A stretch of 64,000 bases of DNA from NCBI RefSeq assembly GCF_028858725.1, contig NC_084772.1, positions 19,259,548 to 19,323,547 on the forward strand, in the 5' to 3' direction. Origin of the DNA: Colius striatus (Eukaryota; Chordata; Aves; Coliiformes; Coliidae). Below are positions 50,751 through 61,400 of the stretch, in pieces (position 1 is the first letter of the stretch; each line of letters begins with the position of its first letter). Under the pieces are notes generated by a model. The model saw only the letters and a program-made list of their open reading frames with translations. It searched no databases and had not been told where the DNA came from. The position numbers and the translations under genes were made by a program.

Positions 50751-53700
50751 GTACCTCATGCCTGCAAATGCATCTGAGTTCATTGAAAATGCACTTAGAA
50801 TCTGTTCTTGTGTTGCTTGAAGTTCAGAAGAGAAATGAGATCAAATCTAACAACCTGTGCACAGCAAACAATTGTATTTCCCCTGTTTGTGGAGCCCAAG
50901 ATTAGTGTTTCATTTATTCCATAGAGTATGTTTCATGTAGTAGAAGAAACAGTGAATCAGTCAATTGCCTTGACTGTTTCTCCCAGAGGTTAATCACCTT
51001 CCCTTGTAACAATCCATGTCTAGTTTGTTGTTTCAATTTACCTGCCCTTCAGCCTTTAGCCAGCGATTCTTCTTCTGTCACACTGTGCTCAGCTACAGGA
51101 CACCAGTTCAGCCCCCAGCAAAACATCATCTTTTCTCTTCACCCCCAGCACCATATACATAGTTCACACTTACACAGTTTGATGTCCCTTCACAGCAGGT
51201 TTTGTTAATTGGATAAAATTGTTAGTTGAATTTCCTCTATGTCCCAGGTCCATGATTCTTGGAGTGTGCCACCCCATTCACTGCAATTAAATCATCAACT
51301 AGGAAAAATAACATGCTCAATTTATGACTGACTCCTCCATGCACTGGTGTCATAATCCTCAGATAAACTGATCATGAGATTGCACTGCTTAAAGCCCATG
51401 TTTATCTTTCCAAGCACTTAAGGCATTAAGTTTCAGTACAAGAGGAAAATGAAATGTTGGCAGAGAGTTTTCAGGAACAAACATGAGCTGGAATATTAAG
51501 CAGGCTGATGCAAGGAGGGGCCATCTAGCAGATTTATGGTTTCATCTGACAGGTTCTAGCTTTTAAAGAAGGAAGATGAAGATAATAAATTTTGTAGTGC
51601 CTCTGATTTACAGCTCTGATGGGAGTTATGCTGCTCTGCACACATCATGGTTGAGATTTTCTATCAAATCTCTCCATAACTGCTTCCATATTAACCCAGT
51701 GGTAACTCTGGAAGCTTAAGGATTCTCCCTAAAGTTTGCCTGTGTGTGTAGAAGGAAAATACAGCTAGATACGAGATGCTTCCTGGAAAGCAGCTTAAAA
51801 GAGAAATGAAATGCTCACTTCTAACTGAAGCTGTTTGTGAGTCTGTCTGAAGCATTTTTCATTAACTGTCATTCCACTTGAACTGAAGGTGTCTGGGCAA
51901 AAAAACAAGTCAAAACATTCTCAACCAGAATATGCCGTCTGATGCCAGCCAACACTAGGGTGTTGAAAACAGCTGCTTGTCTGAGGAGTATGGTGGGTAC
52001 TGATACTTTGGTCTGGATACTGAACCCCTTTAGTTGCAAGATAGACAAGAGTCACTTTGCATTGAGAAAAGAGGACAGTGCTTCTCTCTACTCTTACTAC
52101 TTACTTTCAAATGTATTTGCATCTGTCACTCTATAACATGAATATCATTTTATGGGCAAGATTTAAGGTTATTTATCTGTAAAAAGAAGTAGTAGTTTCT
52201 GCATTCCTGCTCTCAAGGCCCGAGACTGGTTTTACTTTGGCAAAATCGAAACATTGACATTGAATTGAATGAGTTTAAGCTTTCCTGCTCCCTGGTATGC
52301 TAACACAGCTTTCATTGCTGCATTCTGGATGGAAGAGAGCTGAAAATTCAGGTTTTGTTACAGCATGCTTAAAGTCTTTTCTGAACCCTGTAATGAGATT
52401 TCAGACAAGTTTCCTGCAGGAAACTTTCCCTGGTGCGTAGTAACCTGGATATCAAACTGAGGGGGCTGCACTCACACATTTGCATAGGGGTGATCTCACC
52501 ACAGCCCCTTTGCTCTCAGAGTCTCTGACTCTGCTGAGGACACCCCTGAGACCTGTTTGATTGCTGATTTTGGCAAAACACTTCCTCTCCTGCAAACTGA
52601 TGTCAGAATTCATTTCAGTGGGACAAGATTCAACTCTTATTCTTTTTAACTCGTGTCACTGACATCCTTACTGGAGCCTTGCCCTGGGTGTGTTAAAACC
52701 TTGTCTAAATTGCCAAAGGGTTCAGCTGCTGCCTTGAGCAGCTGCATTGCTGTAATTTGCCAATAGGATGTATTACATCCTGATTACAGTTTCTGTTGAG
52801 TGATAGGCCAAAATTACAAGGCAGAAATGTGGCTAATCATGATAAAGGAGATAAGTCTATTCATCTCCTGCCCTCATTTAATATTTGCAGAACAGATGCT
52901 GTTGGTTCCCCTTCAGCTACATTTACATGGACATAAGCTTTTGTTCTAAAGATGTCTTGAGGTTAATGAAAAACAGTGTTGGGGATTTTGATGGGGTAGG
53001 GAGAAAGGTGAAACATCTTGGAAGGTTTCTCTTTGTTTCCCAGTCCTGATAAACTGACAGAAAGCAATCAGTCATAAGATAAGCAAAGTGAGCTGCTCCA
53101 GGTCAGAAACAGATGTCTGTGAAAGCTGTGGAGATGGTGTTTTTGGCAGATGGATTGCCAGGATAGATGCAAATCACACTAGGAAAGATGGTACCACTCC
53201 AGGGATTAAGGCCTGAGTGGGCTGTGAATGGCCTTTTATTGCATTCATTCCCACCAACACAGTTCATCATGCTGCAATTAAACCATCTCAGTGTTTTACC
53301 TCACTGGGCCATAAAGCCAAGCCTTAGATGAGGACTATGTTAACACATTGCCCCCATTATACACCAGAGAGGTCCCAGAAGTGTGAGACTTGGAGACCTT
53401 GCTTCATAGCTTTCAGCCCCCACCCAAGCAGCACCACAAGTGGCTGGAGTGAGCGGAAGCACATCCACTGGGGACCACGCAAGGAAAAGAACTGCTGTGG
53501 TCACGCCTGGAACAGAGCTTATAGCTCATGTATTGACAGCATTAAACAATGTCTCTTTTTGTGCTGTGTAGTGGAGCAGTGAACTCAGCCAGACTCATAC
53601 TGTAATGCACAAAATAGCTTACATCTCCTCTGGTGCCTTGTTCCTAAATAACTGCAACAAATCAAGCTGGAGAGATTAGATGACTCCAGGGGTCTGTACG

Positions 53701-56700
53701 GCAGAGCCTACTTAACACCAGCCAGTAATCTGGCATTATGTACTCCCTGGGACAGCAGTCTATAAAAACCCAGGCAGAGCACACTGGCAGTTTCCGTGGT
53801 AGGTCCATGCAGCCAGGGTTGCCTGGTTCAGCTATTTTCTGTCCTACAAAGGCTCACTTACTCCTCAGAGTGAGGATTTGCTGATGACTCACAGCAGTCT
53901 CTGTCTCCCACGCTCAAACCACAACTTTGCCCCTGGGTACAGAGCCTGGTGTCTACCATGGCCTCCTAAACATCTCTTGGTGGGCCACTCATGCACCTTA
54001 CCACCATCTGACTGCACTGCATAAAAGCCTTCCAATCCAGGCTTGCTAAAATGAAGTCATCAGCTGTGTCTGACTGTATTAATCAAGATGATTTTGAAGG
54101 ATATTTTACTCAGTGCTGTTGCTCCCTCCCTGCTAAAAGTGGATGCTGCCTCATATCTGCTGCACTGGTAATGTGGAGGAATAGAGAATCCTTTGGCAAA
54201 GCTGAGTATAAAGGAGCCATTGAACATTTTCAATCTGTTCCCTGCCAGACACAGTCCCCAGACATGCTCTCCCTCGCTTTGTCAGAGGTAGAGCAGAGTC
54301 TCCCCAGCCTTGAGCCCGACATACAGCAAAGCCCCCCCTGAGCCACACTGTGGGGGATGCTGCAGGCTCCTGTAATGCAGCCCCACAAGCCTTTGTGCAG
54401 CAACATGTCTTTAAAGCCTAATGAAAGCTCTGATAAGGCAAAACCAGGCTTTGAAACATAAATTGACACAAACCAGGGCACCTGATTAGATATTAAAAAA
54501 AGCTCATAAAAATTGAAGAAAAGCCATGTCTCATGGTCATCAGCATAGAGCCCAGGCTGGAGCCTTATCAGCATTGCTGTGATAAGGTGAGGAATGCATC
54601 TATTAAGAGGCTGATTCTCCAGGCTGTGCTGTGGGGCCCTGTAACACATGAACTGCTATTTCTGCTTCAGTTCCATGGTAAAAGGCCTGTTCCTAATCAA
54701 GGGTATTGTGCTGCAGTAACAACAGTGTTTCCTGAAACACTCTAAACCCTCAGGATGGGAAGTATTAGAGAGAAAAAACAGGTATTCCCAATTCCTTTTT
54801 TGTCTCCAACACTCCAGGAGCAAAACACAGCCCATAATAGCATCCCTAAGATATCTGATCAGAGCATCAGGCCGTTGCAGACATTCAGCTACGCTAATGT
54901 GCTGCGAAGGCTGAGGCTGAGGAGGCCTGGAGTCTTAAAATAGAGACAATTTCCAGTTTCTGTTGTGTTACTGTGATATGCCAAGCGTGAGATCTCAAAT
55001 GCACCATGAATAATTGGTCTTACACTTTTACTCTTCACATCCCAGTCTTTCTTCTCCTCCATTTTTATTGTTTCTTGCATTTTTAATTACCAGTGAGGAA
55101 AGATAATGCATGCAAACACCATGGGGTAAATACTTTTGCAGCCAAGAAACAGCAGATCCCAGAGATAAGTTTTAGCCTGAAGAGCAGATTGTTACACCAG
55201 GCACACGTAGCCCCAGTGACTAGCTGAGCTGCTTCTATCACAACATAAGGGTTTCACATAATAGCAATAAAGCCATTCTCTTGGTTAACACTTTATGTAC
55301 AGAGCCATTTAATGTCTAATTCAGATTACTCTTATAGGAGTGATGAGTAGAAAGGGAGGGAAGCATTGAATACTTGAAACATATTTTGCCCCAAATCCTT
55401 CTAGGCAGCCACCTGGGATGTGTATTCATCATCTTGGGCTGGGGTCAGGGCTGGGTGTGTTTCCACGACATTCTTTGTGACAAAGATAATCTCATATTTG
55501 ACTGTGGGTTCAACGAGCATGGACTTGATTCACTTGGCCATTGCAGAGTTGTTAGAGAAATAGTGCTGTACAAACAAGAATTCCCCAGTGGGGTTTTGAG
55601 AACTGACCCAACTGCACTCCACTGAGGTCAGACACAGACCAGCAGCAATGCTTTTGTACAACTCACCCTGTTTTTCCCCCAGAAGAGCATTAGCAAGACA
55701 GCACCACTGGGTAGCCTGCACGAGAAGATGAAATTGAGGCTGGAAACAAAACAATTCTGGGTTTTTTCTCTCACTAATCCTGTTGTTAGTATCAAGCATT
55801 AGGGTCTGGGTTTTTTTCCCCCATTTATCCTTATGTCTTGAATGAATAATTCCTTCTCTTCCTGATTTTTCTCACATGTATTTGATGTTGCTCATGCAAT
55901 TGCTGTACTAGTCACTGCAAGCTTGATATTCCCATGTCCAAAATGGGACCACCCATGCCAGTACTCTCTAGTGGTGATTCAGAGGGGCAATACAGGATCC
56001 TACATGTTCTGCAAACTGGACTAACTAAGGGCAAATGGAATGATTATCACAAGATAATCATCTTGGAGTCCCACTTCAAACCACTGCAGAAGTCAGGAGA
56101 AAATCCAAGGGAGGGCCAAGACCTGTATCTCCCCTCCCACTCTATCAGTCGTCGCTGCTGAGTCAGCCCCAGATGGGGCCCAGCAGTGGCTGTCAAAGAG
56201 GGCATGGAACAGACATGCCTGCAGAACTTACCTGGAGGAGACAAAGATTTAGAAAAGATTTATAAAGTCTTTAGAAAAACACTCTGTGAGACACATGTGC
56301 TGACTGAGGATAGCAAAGCAACCAAAGAGGCCAAGGCGGTGCTTTCACTTCCTCCAGCCCTGGAGCCAGCTCACCAAAGGCAGCACCAGTGCAGCTTTGC
56401 CATATTGATAGGACTTCAACCAGCTGAGGAAGCTGTCTTTCCTCTGTGCTGAGCCCTTTCTTGAGCAGAATAAGATGCCATACCATAGCTGGTGCTGATG
56501 AATTTCTTGCAATAGTGCTACCAGGCTTCAAGCCCAGACTGAAATTGTTGTCTCAGTACCCCACAAGCGGTCAAATGAAAGCTTATCTTGGTCTCTGAAC
56601 CAGTAAGCCAAAGCCTCAGAGCATTGCAAGCTCTCTTCAAACCTCCTTCCCATTAGTTATAACTGTTCCTATTGCCAGTCTTGTAAAAAAATAAGAATTT

Positions 56701-57139
56701 TCCTTCTTTCAGAGCAAGTTTTAATAAGTTTGACCTAGAATTGTAACACTCCATGTAACCCCATGCAGGAAGCTGCAAAACTTCACTCTAGAGGTATTGT
56801 TCTTGCTCCCAAATCTGTTCCTGACCTCTCTACATTTATTTTATGTGGGTGTGAAATTCTCTTTGACCTAATTACAATTCCCACTTGGCGTTTTGGTGCT
56901 GGAAATTTAGATGTAGAGCTGAACAAAAACTGTGTCAGATGCACTGTGGTCACCTCTGCCTTTCAGAGTGCAGGCGAGCAGACAGGGGCTGTGGGCACCG
57001 AGATCATCTTACATTTAAGCTAGTCTTTAATTCCCCTAATAGCCCCAAGATTGCAAGAGATCAAAGCCAGGATTAAGAGACCTCCTAAATATAGGCCTGT
57101 TGTTGCAGGGAAGGTAAAAGAACAACAGAGTCACTGAGA
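50751..57139. other. Intergenic, downstream of COTL1; no gene recognised
   Basis: Unique sequence with slightly higher GC towards the right. It contains a perfect 20-bp palindrome at 52407-52426. A 139-codon minus-strand frame at 54230-54649 is the longest here; it has no recognisable domain and no splice context, so I do not call it a gene. Confidence 0.65.
52407..52426. repeat. Perfect 20-bp palindrome centred on a PstI site
   Basis: AAGTTTCCTG is followed directly by its exact reverse complement CAGGAAACTT (centre CTGCAG). There is no spacer and pairing does not extend outward. Confidence 0.95.
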
Positions 57140-57156
57140 ATTGTTCTTGAAAAACA

Positions 57157-57162
57157 TTTATT
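57157..57162 (-). terminator. COTL1: Distal AATAAA polyadenylation signal, probably COTL1
   Basis: There is an exact AATAAA on the minus strand about 1.2 kb past the stop codon. Cleavage would fall near 57140. Confidence 0.5.
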
Positions 57163-57799
57163 TCTGTAATGGGTTTATAGCGCTGACTCCCGAGCCCCAG
57201 TACAACACAGTTTCCCCCCCTACACATAATCCTGGGGACAATTACCTTTGATGTACAAAAAAGAAATAAGCCATACAAAGAAGCCCCCCAAACAAACAGT
57301 TTGGTGCCAAACAAACTGTGCCCAGGTTATCTCTGGGCCTTGGCTGTTGACTGTTTCACCGTGGGCGGGACAGAGCTGCCCTGCTCCATCCCTCAGTCAC
57401 AGCTGCAGGATGGTTCAGTGCCTGAAGACCCCAAATAACTGAAAATGTTGTTTTTAACTGCAAAAAAAACCCCCAGGGGAGGCATGGGCAGAGAAGGCTG
57501 CTAGGATTCAGCGGCTGCTAGTTTTGCAGACATCATTTAAAAAGGAAATCTATGCATTTCAATTTCACCTCCTGAGCCCCAGCGTTAGGAAAGTCAAGTA
57601 CAAACCCAGAGACCAATGTACACAAAATAGTGAACAAGTGTCCAGACATTTCTAAGCCCCTCAGTTTACTGTGCTGTGATAGCTCCAAAAAACCCAACAA
57701 AACCCCCACATTCAGATCATGCTGGATCTTATATTGAAGAGGGATGGAGATGCAGCACGTAGCAACTGTCAAGCAATGTTTAAGGCAAATTTGTTCCCA

Positions 57800-57805
57800 T
57801 TTATT
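57800..57805 (-). terminator. COTL1: Proximal AATAAA polyadenylation signal, possibly COTL1
   Basis: There is an exact AATAAA on the minus strand about 0.56 kb past the stop codon. It may be an alternative, shorter 3' end. Confidence 0.4.
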
Positions 57806-58367
57806 AAGAGTGGAAGAGGTTTTTGTTTACTTTGTTGTTGAAGCTGTTAGATGACACCTCAGCTCAACATTTAGGCTTAGACAATTGAATCAAACTGAAA
57901 TCAAGTGAAGTCAATCTGAGCCTAGAACAGCAAGAAACATGATTCCTAAGAATATCAATCAGAGCAGATTTTTCTTAACATGTGAATAATGAAGGTTCAG
58001 AACTGCCCCAAAACTTTCTTCCCTCACAAGACCAGGTTGAGCCCAACTAAAACACAGAGACATGCACACATATGAAGAAGGACACCATGGCAAGCCTCTA
58101 CAAAGACAATGCTAAATAGGACCAAGGCAGAGCCAAACCCAAATGGGCAGAGTTATGAGTAGGAAAAAAGAAAAACAGACCCACAGAGAGGGATGTTTCA
58201 TGAGATGGAATGGAAAATTCAAGTCCAATGTATGCAAAGAAAGAGAGTTCTTAGGAGCACACACAAAGCTGGGGATTTCAGTTGCCTCATCTCTCAGGTG
58301 TGTTAGTTTGTTGTGCCTTTCCCCTCCCTTTGAGATCCAGGTAATGGGTGTCAGGAGGTCCGTGCTT

Positions 58368-58478
58368 TTACTCAGTCTGTGCGTCATAATTAGCCCCCCC
58401 TGCTTTCTTCAGCTCGTTCTTGATGTAATCTTCATCCAGTTCTTTGTGGTCACTGATCACAAATTCTTTGGCAAAGTT
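58368..58478 (-). CDS. COTL1: COTL1 terminal coding exon, last 36 residues and stop
   Basis: The translation NFAKEFVISDHKELDEDYIK, then NELKKAGGANYDAQTE and stop, matches the C-terminus of vertebrate coactosin-like protein (142 residues in human) with a few conservative changes. It is the end of the ADF-homology fold: the last helix plus the flexible tail. Known of the family: COTL1 binds F-actin and also 5-lipoxygenase; the lysine known to contact 5-lipoxygenase (human Lys131) is the second K of ELKK and is present here. The acceptor TCTCCTGCAG ends at 58479, the exon starts in phase 0, and the stop is TAA at 58370-58368. Exons 1-3 are not found between here and 64000. Confidence 0.96.
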   Translation of the reverse strand, partial: NFAKEFVISDHKELDEDYIKNELKKAGGANYDAQTE

Positions 58479-61400
58479 CTGCAGGAGATAAAGAAAAAGC
58501 CTGTTAAAAAAGGAGATACTTGACCAGGTACCTGAATAATATCCCTGCTTCTGTGGCTGGATGAGTTTCATACTCTCATCTACCAGGGTAGAGATGACAA
58601 ATAGAAAGCTGTGGATGAGACAGAAAACTAGTGATGGCAAAATCCAAGGCTTAAAAAAATTGTTGACCTTCTAACTGCAACTGACCCTCAGAGAAGCAAC
58701 ATCTTGGGCAAGTCACCAATCCTATCTCTTAGCCCCTTTTGAAAAACAGGAGCACAGTGTTATGTCTCAGTACATCACAGCATCATGCCCCACCAGCTGA
58801 TAGGAGGATGCTTTGATTAAAGATTGAGCCACACACAGATGGTACCAGGAGCAAAAAAGTCTCCTTCAGTAGATTTACTGACTCCTCCTTTCAACTATCT
58901 AATACATCATGGCCAAAATCAAGATGCTGTGTGAGACAAGGCTGCTGGTGTTAACAGGCTTCACTGTGCTCTGTGGTCTAATGATCCAAAGTGACTTTTA
59001 AGGACAACCTTTACTAATACACTTGTGTAATGCAGGGCAGCTCTCTAGCTGCTTGAATGCTCCTTGCAACATATGGCAGCTGAGCAGGGCCTAGACAGCA
59101 GGCTGCTGTGGGGTTGTGAACAGAGAAAACCTTTCTCAGAGCAGCTCCCTGTGAATGGGATCCCACAGTGCCTTTAGGGCACTTGTCAGTGTGGCTACAG
59201 TCAGGGATCTGTGCCTCTGTGGGGGCTGTCCCTTGGGCCCCACAGTGAGGCTGGTACACGTGTGTGCACAGATATTTCAGCAAACATGCACACTTCCTTC
59301 TTGCTTTAGCATTTTCCTTCCCTTCCTAACCACAACTGAAAACACTACATGTGTCTTTCCCTTCCCCCAACCTACAGAGGTTTTAGACAGCATGAAAAGC
59401 GAAGGGATTTCAGGCAGCACGAAGAATACAAGTATCCATCGCACTCTGCAAGGCCAGGGACAAATCTAAGACAAAAACACCCAAAACCAAACCAGAATTT
59501 AAATCCCAACAGCCCTGCTGCAGTGTCTCAGGCAAGCTGCAATGCCTGGCTCCCTGGGCAGCAGCATCCTGAAAGGTGATGGGGGCTGCCTGGGAGAATG
59601 AGGTGATGCTTTGAAAGAGAAGCAGTTGTGTCATTCGGGTCTCTGTGATGCTGGAACAGCCTCAGCACAACCATGGAGCAGGGGGGGAGGGTTCTAATTG
59701 GTTTCAGACTTTCAGCCATGGGAGAGCTCTTTATTTGGCAGCATCTCAAGGGTCTCAGTTTGGGATCAGAGTCTGTTAAAGGAAGGGGTGGAGAAAGATT
59801 CAGCTTGAAAGAGCCCCAGCACCTCTCTCATGCAGTGGAAGAAATGGGAGAGCAAAACAGCTCCCTCCCCCACGCCAGTCTCCCAGGCTGTGGCTGATCC
59901 TGTTTCACGCTGTAGGAAATCCTCATTGCCAAAGAGTTGCTTATGGGGGAAGGAAAAGGGAGGAAAAAAAAAAGCAAGCTTATGAGAAGCCTTGTCTGCT
60001 CTGCTCTGCTTTAGCAGCAGCTAGGCAAGGTCCTAAGAAATAACAACTGCTTCACAGCACCATTTTGCTCCACGCTTCAATGGCTGGCTTTCCTGGTGTG
60101 GGGACAGGCAGACATTACAGGCACTCATCCACATCTTAGCAGAGTTCAGGGAAAATGGGAAAGAAAAATCCTTTTCTGAGATGGAAAATAAAGGAGCAAA
60201 GTGCCCAAAATACCAGGTTTAGTTGGGGTCACAAGTGTCCTCCTTCCACATCTCCCATGTGAGATCTCCACAAAGCCTTGCTCTTGTTAAGACCAAGCAA
60301 ATGACTTTCAGCTATGTGATGCTCCCTGAGGTGTGCTACCTACCTGATTTCTGAGCTGGCTTTTCAACTTCTTTTCTATGTGATAACACATTAAACAGTT
60401 TTTCTTCCACTCAGGAAGCAGATTATCCATCACTATCTGACTTCAGTGCAAGTCTTTGCCCTGGCTTGAGTGAGAACTGAGGCAGACCCATAAAATCACT
60501 TCTGAGGGGAATTCCATGAGAAGTGTGTGTATTTTATCAGTGCATGGAGGGTTTCCTTCAATACCCTCTGCAGAATCCAGCTAATTCTGAATGAAAACTG
60601 CAAATGCACTCATCCACAAAGAGAGGGGAACTAAATTATATGTATCACAAAGTAATTATGATTACTCAAACGTCTTCTTAATGAGACAGTTCTCCAGATG
60701 ATTCCTGAGTGATGATCAGCCAGTAATTGTATCATGGCAATTCCTCTGAGACCTCTTGCAAGGTCTGACCACTCTCCCCCTAGCAGTGGCCAGATGGGTT
60801 ATGTTCCCAGCCACTCTTCAATATCCTCTTAGCTGACTGGGCCACCTCTTGTGCCAGATTTGTATCCTCGGAGTGCAATCTGGGTCACTGCTATTAATAA
60901 CCCTTTGCTTTATTCATTTCTGCTGGCAGGTGCTATCAGGGGCTGCTTTGGTTCTTCACACATGTTCTTACCCACCATGAGGTCTCATCAAGCCTGGCTC
61001 CAAGGGAAGAAGATGCTTATGGTGAGTTTGCTGCCTGTAACTCCTGATTTCAATATCCTGCTTGACCATTCTTCAGCCATAGTGTTCCTCATCACTCTGA
61101 ATTCACTGTTTGAGGGTTTTTTGTGTTGAGCTTTTGTTGAGGGTGCAATGCATAATGTGACATACATACAGACAGTTGAAACTGTCTTTTGTGTCATCAG
61201 GGCAGCAAAATAGGATGGACTCTGGCTCTCAGACCAGGAGATGAGGCACAAGGATCAACAGCAGCACTTCTCAGCTGAGGGTTATCTTATCACTCTTTTT
61301 TTTTGTCTCCAGTGAAACTGCCAGAATGTAAAACTACTCCCAACTGATTTAATTGGGTCTGATGTTAGCTAGACCAGACAATGGACCTTATTTGGCATGA

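Larger units (their letters stand above)
57140..58367 (-). other. COTL1: COTL1 3' UTR (probable extent)
   Basis: Minus-strand sequence after the TAA has no further coding frame with similarity. Two AATAAA polyadenylation signals are present on the minus strand, at 57805-57800 and 57162-57157. They would give 3' UTRs of roughly 0.6 kb and 1.2 kb. The longer form is drawn here. Which is used cannot be told from sequence alone. Confidence 0.55.

Noticed and set aside
54230..54649. 139-codon minus-strand frame in intergenic DNA
   Set aside because: No similarity to any family I know, no splice context and no promoter-like sequence nearby. A frame of this length is expected by chance in 64 kb.
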